From: Parabacteroides goldsteinii DSM 19448 = WAL 12034
GTDB taxonomy: Bacteria; Bacteroidota; Bacteroidia; Bacteroidales; Tannerellaceae
Direction: 5' to 3'
DNA length: 64,000 bases
Assembly: GCF_000969835.1 (NCBI RefSeq)
Contig: NZ_KQ033912.1
Coordinates: 2,813,373-2,877,372, forward strand
Below are positions 27,464 to 35,092 of this stretch, in pieces; position 1 is the stretch's first letter; every line of letters begins with the position of its first letter. Below the pieces are notes generated by a model that was not told the DNA's origin, did not search any database, and saw nothing but the letters and a program-made list of their open reading frames with translations. Both the position numbers and the translations under genes were made by a program.

Positions 27464-28984
27464 ATGAATAACAGACCGTTTCTATTTTTAATAATCAATC
27501 TTTTTCTACTGACATTATCCATTTCCTGTAGTAAGCTGGAAAGAGAAAAAGATATGCTCGAATTGTATACAACTTCTCTCTTAATAAATCAGGAAGGAGG
27601 GGAAGAGTGCATAGATCTTATGGCGAATGGTCTGTGGGAGATTCAGGATATTCCGGATTGGATCTCGGCCAGCCCTACATCGGGCGATGGTTATGGCATG
27701 GTGACTATCAAGGTGGCAGAAAATAAAGGGGCTGAGCGAAGAAAGGCTTCTCTGCGGTTTTCCCATGGAAAAGCAACGGAGACGTTGGAAGTGGAACAAT
27801 TGAGCCTGGCAGAAGCAGATCCTTTTATTGAACTGAGTCAAAATCCAGTACAAATGTTTACTGGTGCGGGGATAAAACGTATAAAGCTGACCACCAACAG
27901 ACCATGGAAAATGTCTGAGAATTTCTATAGGTGGATTTCTGTCAGTCCTTCTTCAGGTGAAGGTTCTGCTGAAATAACTATCGAGGTGAAAGAAAATCGT
28001 AATCCGGGTATGAGGCATTTATACGTGTCAATTATAGGGGAAAATATGCAGAGTGATTTGCTTATCAATCAGTTTGGACTTAGTGATGTTATCCGGTTAC
28101 CGTGGTTGCCTATTTTCCGTTTTAAACAAATGTCATCCAATCAGGATCTGTATTCAGTGTTGACTAACAACTTATTTATAAATCCGGCTATCCGGGATGA
28201 GATTTATGTAGGAAACCTTGTCTGTCATACAACCCAATCCAATACCAATATACCTGAATTAACTGGTTATACCTTCAATCCGATTACCGTTTCAACATCT
28301 GCTCCTGTTGCTGAAGTTATGAAAACCTATATTCCATCACCGATAGAGCAAGAAGCATTTGCCCGCCAAATCGTTGGGAATATATCCACCCAAAGTGGTA
28401 CTTTGGTTGAAGATAAAGGTCAGTTTGAATTTTATACTCATAAGCAGTTGCATACTGTCGGGATGGTTAACCTGGGAGTGAAGCTGGACGAAATCATGTC
28501 GGATGTTTCTTTCAAGGAAAAAGAAATGACTCGGAAGTATGGATTAATTTATTCATTCAAGCGGACCTTCTTTACGTTAGATATAGATATTCCGAAAAAG
28601 CTTATAAAGGAAGAACTGAAAGATGCAGATAAAGCAAAAGGCGCTTCGTATGTTTCTTCTGTCGGTTATGGCAGGGTCGGATTGCTGATCGTTGAATCGG
28701 ACACAGATTCGCGCGATGTTAAATTAGCGATAGATAAAGTGTTGGCTGATGAACCGTTGTCTCCGGAAGAAACCAGTCTGCTTTCGACAGTGGATCTCTG
28801 CTATGTTTATTTTGATGAAGATAAGAATGTGCAGGTCCAAAAAGGGAGTCTGGATGTAGTGAATGCCTACAAAGATGGAATTAATGCGGTAGCCGATCAT
28901 ATTTATCCGCTCGAATTCACATTAGCAAACTACCTGGATAATTCGCCAGGTAATATCTCGTTTACTTTTAGGGCGGAAGAATAG
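27464..28984 (+). CDS. BACON-domain lipoprotein with cholesterol-dependent-cytolysin-like domain
   Basis: The 506-residue lipoprotein has a lipobox LSISC. Two BACON beta-sandwich domains follow at about residues 33-115 (NGLWEIQDIPDWISASPTSG) and 125-205 (RPWKMSENFYRWISVSPSSG), found in carbohydrate-binding surface proteins. The C-terminal 300 residues resemble the thiol-activated/cholesterol-dependent cytolysin fold: EMTRKYGLIYSFKRTFFTLD and especially GASYVSSVGYGRVGLLIVES, close to the conserved YISSVAYGR segment of cytolysins. It ends at FTFRAEE with no membrane-recognition domain 4 or Trp-rich undecapeptide. It therefore looks like a lipid-anchored CDC-like protein. A pore-forming or antibacterial role is plausible, not shown. 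Confidence 0.8.
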   Translation: MNNRPFLFLIINLFLLTLSISCSKLEREKDMLELYTTSLLINQEGGEECIDLMANGLWEIQDIPDWISASPTSGDGYGMVTIKVAENKGAERRKASLRFSHGKATETLEVEQLSLAEADPFIELSQNPVQMFTGAGIKRIKLTTNRPWKMSENFYRWISVSPSSGEGSAEITIEVKENRNPGMRHLYVSIIGENMQSDLLINQFGLSDVIRLPWLPIFRFKQMSSNQDLYSVLTNNLFINPAIRDEIYVGNLVCHTTQSNTNIPELTGYTFNPITVSTSAPVAEVMKTYIPSPIEQEAFARQIVGNISTQSGTLVEDKGQFEFYTHKQLHTVGMVNLGVKLDEIMSDVSFKEKEMTRKYGLIYSFKRTFFTLDIDIPKKLIKEELKDADKAKGASYVSSVGYGRVGLLIVESDTDSRDVKLAIDKVLADEPLSPEETSLLSTVDLCYVYFDEDKNVQVQKGSLDVVNAYKDGINAVADHIYPLEFTLANYLDNSPGNISFTFRAEE

Positions 28985-29090
28985 TCTTTTATCATTTTCT
29001 AATTTTCTGCCTACCGGAGAGTTGCAGGTTGGAAAGAGATAATGGAAATCTATTGAATTTGTTTCATAGAAAAGGCTGCCGGAAAAAGTT

Positions 29091-29098
29091 TATCTTTG
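29091..29098 (+). promoter_or_regulatory. -7 box for the LOG-family gene
   Basis: TATCTTTG matches TAnnTTTG, 48 bases before the ATG. Confidence 0.5.
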
Positions 29099-29146
29099 TA
29101 AGTTGTCCGATGACCGGATAAACGGATACAAACGAAATATATACGT

Positions 29147-29770
29147 ATGTTACAAAATAGTGATGCAGAGAAGAAAGTAATCAGGAGAATCGCCGTCTTT
29201 TGCGGTTCAAGCCGTGGGACAGAGCGGATATTTGAAGAACAGGCTTACGAATTGGGAAAGACGTTGGCCGTTCAAAACATTGAATTGGTTTATGGCGGGG
29301 CCAATGTGGGATTGATGGGTACTGTTGCCAACGGAGTCATGGAAAATGGAGGCAAAGCCATCGGGGTCTTACCTGCTTTTTTGAAGAAAGTGGAGATTGC
29401 CAATTTGAATCTGACGGAACTTGTGATGGTCGATACCATGCATCAGAGGAAAGCGAAAATGAATGAACTCTCTGATGGTGTCATTGCCCTTCCGGGAGGT
29501 TTCGGTACACTCGAAGAATTTTTTGAGATGCTGACCTGGGCCCAGTTAGGTCTTCACCGGAAACCTGTAGCTCTTTTGAACGTAGACGGATTCTATGATG
29601 CCCTTCTGGCATTGGTCGATACAATGGTCGACAGAGGATTCCTCCGAAAAGAAAACAGGGAAATGCTTCTGGTCAGCGACAATATAGAAGACCTGCTGGA
29701 TAAAATGAGAAAATACGAAGCCCCGTCAGTCGGTAAGTGGCTGAACAGGGCGGGACTTTTGAATAAATGA
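29147..29770 (+). CDS. LOG-family Rossmann-fold nucleotide phosphoribohydrolase (TIGR00730)
   Basis: The 207-residue cytoplasmic protein shows the LOG signatures VFCGSSRGTERIFEEQAYEL, VYGGANVGLMGTVANGVM, MHQRKAKMNELSDGVIALPG and PGGFGTLEEFFEMLTWAQLG. The PGGxGTxxE motif is the nucleotide-binding active site. Characterised members hydrolyse nucleoside 5'-monophosphates to free base plus ribose 5-phosphate; the physiological substrate in Bacteroidales is unsettled. It stands alone, convergent with the DedA gene. Confidence 0.92.
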   Translation: MLQNSDAEKKVIRRIAVFCGSSRGTERIFEEQAYELGKTLAVQNIELVYGGANVGLMGTVANGVMENGGKAIGVLPAFLKKVEIANLNLTELVMVDTMHQRKAKMNELSDGVIALPGGFGTLEEFFEMLTWAQLGLHRKPVALLNVDGFYDALLALVDTMVDRGFLRKENREMLLVSDNIEDLLDKMRKYEAPSVGKWLNRAGLLNK

Positions 29771-29788
29771 TCGTTGCCGGTTTTATAA

Positions 29789-29882
29789 TTTGATTATCTC
29801 CATATCCTCAGGGACGAAAATATTCCCGGAGAAGTTCTCCCGTGCTTCGGCCGTATATTTTTCTTTACGTGTAGCGAGGGTT
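29789..29882 (-). pseudogene. Possible C-terminal remnant of a tRNase Z/MBL-like gene
   Basis: A minus-strand frame without a start reads ATRKEKYTAEARENFSGNIF then VPEDMEIIKL and a stop. This faintly resembles the C-terminus of ribonuclease Z proteins. It opens within the end of the DedA gene in another frame. It is too short to be sure and chance is possible. Confidence 0.25.
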
Positions 29883-30515
29883 TTATCGACATGCTTTTAG
29901 TTTCCTTTTCAGATACCAGGTAATGAGGGCGAGTGTTACCAATGCCACAAAAACATAGCTTATTTCCCTGCTGTATCTCTCCAGTTCTTCCAGCAACCGG
30001 TCTTCCGGTAGTATCTGTGCCAGATAATATCCGAGCAGCACCAGGATACTGTTCCAGATGGCCGAACCGAGTGTTGTGAACAGGATGAAGGCGGGAAGCC
30101 GCATTCGTGCCAGTCCGGCAGGGATGGAAATGAACTGTCGCACGGCCGGTATTAACCTCCCGAAGAAAGTCGATATCTTGCCGTGTTTCAGGAAGAATGC
30201 CTCCACATACTCTATCTTTTGCCGGTTTATGCCGAGCAGATGGCCGAAACGGCTGTCGGCAAATTTATAGACGATGGGCCTGCCGACGAAGAGGGCGAGA
30301 TGGTAATTGATCAACGCCCCGATGAGCGCTCCCAAGGTTGTGAAAAGTATCACGAGGAAAATATTCATCTCACCGTTTGCCGCCTTGTAGGCGGCAGGTG
30401 TGACAATCAACTCGGATGGTAGCGGGACCAGCGAGTTTTCAAGTATCATGAGGATTAAAATCACCCAGTAGCTGAGGTGTTCCAGGCACCATTGGATCAG
30501 ATCTGAAAAGTCCAT
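29883..30515 (-). CDS. DedA-family inner-membrane protein
   Basis: The 210-residue multi-pass protein contains the family core: ILENSLVPLPSELIVTPAAY, TLGALIGALINYHLALFVGR, FFLKHGKISTFFGRLIPAVR, QFISIPAGLARMRLPAFILF and GSAIWNSILVLLGYYLA. The F-x-R-(x3)-R region and the re-entrant G-x-x-x-P loops are intact. DedA proteins (VTT/SNARE-associated domain) take part in undecaprenyl-phosphate or phospholipid flipping and membrane homeostasis. It is 8 bases downstream of the CNNM/HlyC gene, so co-transcribed with it. Confidence 0.93.
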   Translation of the reverse strand: MDFSDLIQWCLEHLSYWVILILMILENSLVPLPSELIVTPAAYKAANGEMNIFLVILFTTLGALIGALINYHLALFVGRPIVYKFADSRFGHLLGINRQKIEYVEAFFLKHGKISTFFGRLIPAVRQFISIPAGLARMRLPAFILFTTLGSAIWNSILVLLGYYLAQILPEDRLLEELERYSREISYVFVALVTLALITWYLKRKLKACR

Positions 30516-30523
30516 AGGGTATT

Positions 30524-31807
30524 TTATGCATTATTATCGTTGGGTACCTGAACCAGTATTTTATCTATTCTGGCTCCATCCATATCAACAATTTCGAAGC
30601 GGAAGTTGTTCCATTCGGCTTGTTCCCCGGATTGGGGGATATGTCCCAACTGTTCCAGCAATAATCCTCCTACCGTATGATAGTTACATCTTTCATATAA
30701 ATCTTCTTTATCGAAATAAGATAGGAAATCATAAAAAGAACACTGTCCGTCGACCAGCCAGCCGTCGTTGTTGCTCCGTTGGATAATCTCCGGTTCCTTC
30801 TGCGTATCGTTGATGGTGCCTAACAAGGCTTCCAGAATATCCCTGAGTGTTATAATTCCCTGGCACATACCGAATTCGTCGCATATAAGAGCACGGCTTA
30901 TTCCCTGTTCTTTCATTTCTTCAAGTACCTTATATACACTCATGTTCTCATGGAAATAGAAAGCCGGACGGACGATGCACTCCAGATTGAAATCAGGTGT
31001 ATCCAGATGGAGAACCAGGTCTTTCAGAAAGATGACTCCTTCCACGTCTCCCTTTTTCTTGCCGGTCACCGGATACATTTCATATAAGTCCTGTTCGATA
31101 GTCTTTTTCACTTGCTTCTTATCCATATCCAGGTCCAGCCAGATGATTTCATTCCGCTGTGTCATAATGGAACTGACCTTCAGGTCGCCCAGGATGAAAA
31201 CACGTTCGACGATGTCCTGCTCTACTTCCTGTACTTCTCCGCCTTCTTTTCCTTCCTGTACGATCGATTTGATTTCTTCTTCCGTCACCTTATTATCCGA
31301 GTCCTTTATGCCCAGCAGGTTGAACATGCAGGAAGTACTTTTCGACAGCAGCCATACAAACGGGGCGGCTACCAGCGATAAGATATACATCGGGCGGGCA
31401 ACAACTTTGGAGGCTTTTTCTGCAATACTCAAACCGATTCTTTTAGGGACAAGTTCGCCGAATATCAGGGTCAGGTAAGTGACGGCTACAACAATCAACC
31501 CCTGGGCAATGAGGGATGCGTAAAGAGGGGATACTCCCCAATTCTTCAGGATAACCGAGAAGTCGTCCGTCAAAGCTGCACCGGAATAGATACCGGTCAG
31601 GATACCGATCAGTGTGATGCCGATTTGAATGGTCGAGAGGAAACGATCCGGCTCATTTGCCAGTTTCAGGGCCAGTTTAGCCGCTTTACTGCCCTTCTTT
31701 GCGTCAGTGTTCAGGCTCGATTTGCGGGCGGAGATTAATGCGATTTCAGACATGGCAAATATGCCGTTCAATAGGATAAGTGAAATGATTATTATTATTT
31801 CGTTCAT
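30524..31807 (-). CDS. CNNM/HlyC-family transporter (DUF21-CBS-CorC_HlyC)
   Basis: The 427-residue protein begins with a DUF21 membrane domain (IIIISLILLNGIFAMSEIAL, ELVPKRIGLSIAEKASKVVA). A CBS pair follows (VSSIMTQRNEIIWLDLDMDK, then MKEQGISRALICDEFGMCQG). A CorC_HlyC domain closes the protein (WLVDGQCSFYDFLSYF, ERCNYHTVGGLLLEQLGHIP, then VDMDGARIDKILVQ). The family is related to Mg2+/Co2+ efflux proteins, often mis-named hemolysins. It is the first gene of a pair with dedA. No standard -7 box was clear in its upstream region. Confidence 0.93.
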   Translation of the reverse strand: MNEIIIIISLILLNGIFAMSEIALISARKSSLNTDAKKGSKAAKLALKLANEPDRFLSTIQIGITLIGILTGIYSGAALTDDFSVILKNWGVSPLYASLIAQGLIVVAVTYLTLIFGELVPKRIGLSIAEKASKVVARPMYILSLVAAPFVWLLSKSTSCMFNLLGIKDSDNKVTEEEIKSIVQEGKEGGEVQEVEQDIVERVFILGDLKVSSIMTQRNEIIWLDLDMDKKQVKKTIEQDLYEMYPVTGKKKGDVEGVIFLKDLVLHLDTPDFNLECIVRPAFYFHENMSVYKVLEEMKEQGISRALICDEFGMCQGIITLRDILEALLGTINDTQKEPEIIQRSNNDGWLVDGQCSFYDFLSYFDKEDLYERCNYHTVGGLLLEQLGHIPQSGEQAEWNNFRFEIVDMDGARIDKILVQVPNDNNA

Positions 31808-31880
31808 GAAAATGATACTGTTTTAGTTTATTATTTAAATGTCTTATGGGCGGGGCCGGAGAGTTTGCATACGGTGGTAG

Positions 31881-31970
31881 TATCATAATATATGATACAA
31901 GAATATTATAATATATGCGAACGGAGTATCATAATATATGATACAGCAGTCTTATAATATATGATATTAT
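31881..31970. repeat. Repeat array A1: four copies of a palindromic ATAATATATG core at exact 23-bp period
   Basis: The core ATAATATATG starts at 31885, 31908, 31931 and 31954, exactly 23 bp apart. Copies 1 and 3 extend to the near-palindrome GTATCATAATATATGATAC. The same core and period occur at 48032-48117. No ORF or tRNA uses this sequence. Confidence 0.9.
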
Positions 31971-32002
31971 GCTTTCGTCCGGTGAAAGAATATGGCTGTG
32001 TA

Positions 32003-32353
32003 CTAAATAAGGAACGTACAGAACAAGGAATGTATCTGCCGTGGGGCAGGTCTGTTGTTAACGGGGATATAGTAATCAATATGAACCAGTTGTGTGAACA
32101 GGTCGGGAAGTGGTACGGAACAAACCGGAATCAGGGGATGAACGGGACGGTTCCCGTTGCGGTAAAACAGTTCGTCCGTATTACCCGGCTCATCGGTATC
32201 TTCCGCCTGGTTGGAAATTTCCGTCTGGTCTGCTGTCTGTGTATCGTAATTGGGCACAACGTATCCGAATACATCGAGTAACACCAGGAATAACATGATG
32301 ATACAGATTGCCCGTGCTTTGACAGTATAAATCGTATGTTGCGTAAATGCCAT
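32003..32353 (-). CDS. Small hypothetical membrane-anchored protein
   Basis: The predicted protein has 116 residues from ATG 32353; a longer frame reaches 32410. It has a basic N-terminus, one strong hydrophobic segment (AICIIMLFLVLLDVFGYVV), then an acidic Thr/Gln-rich linker (TQTADQTEISNQAEDTDE) and a proline-rich tail. No family is recognised. The linker composition looks like a real secreted or periplasmic segment rather than noise, but an overlapping plus-strand frame (31961-32281) also stays open, so coding status is uncertain. Confidence 0.4.
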   Translation of the reverse strand: MAFTQHTIYTVKARAICIIMLFLVLLDVFGYVVPNYDTQTADQTEISNQAEDTDEPGNTDELFYRNGNRPVHPLIPVCSVPLPDLFTQLVHIDYYIPVNNRPAPRQIHSLFCTFLI

Positions 32354-32506
32354 GCAATAATGTACAGCTGAATTTGGGTACGAAAATACATATTCGTCTG
32401 TTCGGTACATAGTATTCAACGCGTTTTTGAGTTACTTTAACGAATTTGCTTTAACATCCATCTATTTGAGTATCTTTCTTATGTGAGAATAAAAAAAGTG
32501 CAAACC

Positions 32507-32544
32507 CCATGCAGTCTTTTCCATATTAGCGCATCATAGTTATA
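32507..32544 (+). promoter_or_regulatory. Bipartite upstream element, copy 1 (before the sigma-barrel fusion gene)
   Basis: CCATGCAGTCTTTT (32507-32520), 12 bases, then ATCATAGTTATA (32533-32544). The same two blocks at the same spacing occur at 34240-34277. The distance between AGTCTTTT and TCATA fits an ECF-type -35/-10 pair. A transcript would begin near 32545, which favours the ATG at 32559 as the start of the following gene. Confidence 0.7.
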
Positions 32545-32558
32545 TGATGTTGTGGGAC

Positions 32559-34205
32559 ATGGACAGAGAGGACTTCGTAGATTTGTGCAAAAAAGGTGAT
32601 GAGCAGGCATTAAACCAGCTTTATAAAACGTACTCGGGAAAGATGATGAAGATATGCCTTCGTTATGTGCCCGACAGACAAATTGCACAAGACCTGCTGC
32701 ATGACGGTTTCATTGTTATCTTTACTTCCATCGGCTCATTGCGTAATCCGGAGAGGTTGGAAAGTTGGATGGGAGTCGTGATGAAGAATATCGCACTTCA
32801 TTATCTCAGTCAAAACAATATGGTTAATACTATCCCTTTGTCTGAAATGTCTGAAGAAGATGAACCGGCGGAAAGTCCTTTCATGGCTGATTTGGTATCG
32901 TATGACCGGTTGATGGAATTGGTGGAAGGGCTTCCTGATGGTTATTCAAAGGTGTTCAAACTGGCGGTACTTGAAGGGTTGCCTCATAAAGAGATAGGTG
33001 ACTTGTTGCATATAGCTCCTCATTCATCATCTTCGCAATTGTATCGTGCGAAAGCGTTGCTGAGAAAGATGATTGTCGATTGTCGCCTGGTTATTATAAT
33101 ATTGCTGCTGCTTCTTGTCCCGCTGTTCTACAATTATCTGCCCTGGAAAAAGAAACAACAAAGCCATCAGCCTAAGATGGCGATGCGTCAGCCGAAAGCT
33201 GAAAAAAGGAAGGAAGACAGGCAGACCGATTCCCTGGAACAGAAGGTTTGTCCCGGTACGGGAGAACGTTCACAATTGCCAGAACTGATTAGTGCGTCAC
33301 CACTGGCGGATGCAGGAAAAGTACCGCCTATCTTACCTGTCGGAAATATTACGATAAGTGTGCCACCTGTCAATAAACCGTTGTTTGTTTCTGATTTGCC
33401 AAGTGCGACTATCTCCGGTTTGTGTCCGGAAGGAAACTTTGTCTCCGTGCAACGTAAAAAGAAAGCAGGAGTTTGGAAGTTTATGCTGGCAGGTTCGTTG
33501 GGTCCACAACTGGCTCAGAATATATACAAACTGATTGCTACTCCCCATTCTGACAGTGGAGTAGGGGCTGATCTTCCTCAGCAGGTAAGTACCTGGGAGG
33601 ATTATTACACTTACCTGAACACCCGTTATCAGGAAGGTACTTTGGGCGATTCAGTTACGATAATAAATATCGCAAAAAACAATCAGGGAGATATTGTAGA
33701 AAGTCAACATCACTATTCTCCTGTTACTATTGGGCTTTCGGTAAACAAAAAACTAAACGAACGCTGGAGTCTTGAAACGGGGTTACAGTACACCTTCCTG
33801 AAATCCGACTTTACTACAGGTAATGATTTTCGTATTCAGGAAACACAAAGAATCCATTATATAGGAATTCCTTTCCGTGTCTCTTATCGCTGGGGTAATT
33901 TCAGGAATTTCTCGCTTTACTCGACAGCCGGTATGCAACTTGATATTCCGTTAAAAGGGACACTTCAAACTTCTCATATAACGGACAGTATACCTATGAG
34001 CATGGGGCGTCAGTCATTGAATGTACCTCTACAATGGTCGATTAATGCCAGTACAGGTGTACAATATCATTTCACTCCCCGCATCAGTCTCTATATAGAG
34101 CCTACTGTCAATTATTATATTCCTGACGGAAGCGGGTTGCGTACTATCCGGAAAGAGCACCCGGTGACATTCACGGTTCCTGTCGGTTTGCGTTTCAGTT
34201 GGTAG
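32559..34205 (+). CDS. ECF sigma factor fused to a transmembrane segment and an outer-membrane beta-barrel domain
   Basis: A single uninterrupted frame encodes 548 residues from ATG 32559 (an upstream ATG lies at 32544). Residues 1-170 are an ECF sigma factor, with region 2 (DEQALNQLYKTYSGKMMKIC, DLLHDGFIVIFTSIGSLRN) and region 4 (SKVFKLAVLEGLPHKEIGDL, APHSSSSQLYRAKALLRK). Residues about 175-195 are a membrane helix (LVIIILLLLLVPLFYNYL). A Lys/Gln- and Pro-rich linker follows to about residue 310. The remainder is a PorT/OmpA-like outer-membrane barrel (WSLETGLQYTFLKSD, RIHYIGIPFRVSYRW, ISLYIEPTVNYYIP) ending in the typical terminal aromatic, FSW. The protein could span the whole envelope and keep a sigma factor tethered to a barrel. 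No anti-sigma gene is adjacent. Confidence 0.85.
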   Translation: MDREDFVDLCKKGDEQALNQLYKTYSGKMMKICLRYVPDRQIAQDLLHDGFIVIFTSIGSLRNPERLESWMGVVMKNIALHYLSQNNMVNTIPLSEMSEEDEPAESPFMADLVSYDRLMELVEGLPDGYSKVFKLAVLEGLPHKEIGDLLHIAPHSSSSQLYRAKALLRKMIVDCRLVIIILLLLLVPLFYNYLPWKKKQQSHQPKMAMRQPKAEKRKEDRQTDSLEQKVCPGTGERSQLPELISASPLADAGKVPPILPVGNITISVPPVNKPLFVSDLPSATISGLCPEGNFVSVQRKKKAGVWKFMLAGSLGPQLAQNIYKLIATPHSDSGVGADLPQQVSTWEDYYTYLNTRYQEGTLGDSVTIINIAKNNQGDIVESQHHYSPVTIGLSVNKKLNERWSLETGLQYTFLKSDFTTGNDFRIQETQRIHYIGIPFRVSYRWGNFRNFSLYSTAGMQLDIPLKGTLQTSHITDSIPMSMGRQSLNVPLQWSINASTGVQYHFTPRISLYIEPTVNYYIPDGSGLRTIRKEHPVTFTVPVGLRFSW

Positions 34206-34239
34206 GGAAAAAACAATAAGTCTCAATAAAATGATTTAA

Positions 34240-34277
34240 CCACGCAGTCTTTTGCCTGAAAGAATATCATACTTATA
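34240..34277 (+). promoter_or_regulatory. Bipartite upstream element, copy 2 (before the methyltransferase gene)
   Basis: CCACGCAGTCTTTT (34240-34253), 12 bases, ATCATACTTATA (34266-34277). It differs from copy 1 at only two of 26 block positions. It lies 22 bases before the ATG at 34300. It probably marks a promoter shared with the sigma-barrel gene. Confidence 0.7.
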
Positions 34278-34299
34278 GATATTTAAAAACAGAAAAGAG

Positions 34300-35082
34300 A
34301 TGCAGGAACGACATATCAACCGTGACCGTTATTTTGAAGAACAGGCACAAACGACTCGGAAATATTATATTCCGTATATAAAGCGAATAGTTGGCGACCT
34401 TCCGGAGAAAGTCTTGGAAGTGGGATGTGGTGAAGGAGGTAATCTGCTTCCTTTTGCCGAGTCAGGTTGTGAAATCGTTGGAGTCGATATTGCCGCTCTG
34501 CGGATAAAACAAGCCCGGGCATTCTTCGCCCAAAGGAATCAAACAGGAACCTTTATTGCTTCTGATATTTTTCGGTTAAAAGACCTGGAAAAACATTTCC
34601 CTCTAATCCTGATACATGATGTAATTGAACATATCGAAACCAAATCCAAGTTCCTATCCGGTATGAAAAGTTATCTGTCGGCTGGCGGGGTCATTTTTAT
34701 TGCCTTCCCTGCTTGGCAGATGCCGTTCGGAGGGCATCAGCAGATAGCAAGGGGCAGGGTTGTTTCCCATCTTCCTTTCATACATTTGCTTCCACGGACT
34801 TTATATAAATGGATACTGGATACAGGTGGTGAAGAAGAAGATACAATAAAGGAGTTGCTGAGTATTAAAGAAACGAAATGCACCATTGAAATGTTCCGGA
34901 ATCTTGTAAAACAAACGAAATATCAGATTATTGACCAGCAATTATTTTTTATAAATCCGCATTATGAGGTTAAGTTTGGATTATCACCGCGAAAGCTGGG
35001 TAAAGTTCTTTCTTCCGTTCCGTATCTGAGAAACTTCTTTAGTACAAGCTGCTTTTATTTGTTGAAGAAAGGGGATGAATAA
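34300..35082 (+). CDS. Class I SAM-dependent methyltransferase
   Basis: The 260-residue protein has the Rossmann-like SAM site KVLEVGCGEGGNLLPFAESG (motif I), IVGVDIAALRIKQAR (motif II acid) and LILIHDVIEHIETKSKFL (motif IV region). The substrate is unknown. The C-terminal 120 residues, with TLYKWILDTGGEEEDTIKEL and FFINPHYEVKFGL, are typical of sugar- or lipid-modifying members. It shares an upstream two-part element with the sigma-barrel fusion gene, so it may be a target of that sigma. It is convergent with the histidine-kinase gene, 10 bases apart. Confidence 0.88.
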   Translation: MQERHINRDRYFEEQAQTTRKYYIPYIKRIVGDLPEKVLEVGCGEGGNLLPFAESGCEIVGVDIAALRIKQARAFFAQRNQTGTFIASDIFRLKDLEKHFPLILIHDVIEHIETKSKFLSGMKSYLSAGGVIFIAFPAWQMPFGGHQQIARGRVVSHLPFIHLLPRTLYKWILDTGGEEEDTIKELLSIKETKCTIEMFRNLVKQTKYQIIDQQLFFINPHYEVKFGLSPRKLGKVLSSVPYLRNFFSTSCFYLLKKGDE

Positions 35083-35092
35083 TTCAGATCTG

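Noticed and set aside
30975..31478. 167-codon plus-strand open frame
   Set aside because: Antisense to the CNNM/HlyC gene; Ser-rich shadow composition.
31881..31970. CRISPR array
   Set aside because: Repeats are only about 11-19 bp with 4-12 bp between them, period 23 bp, no cas genes; not CRISPR.
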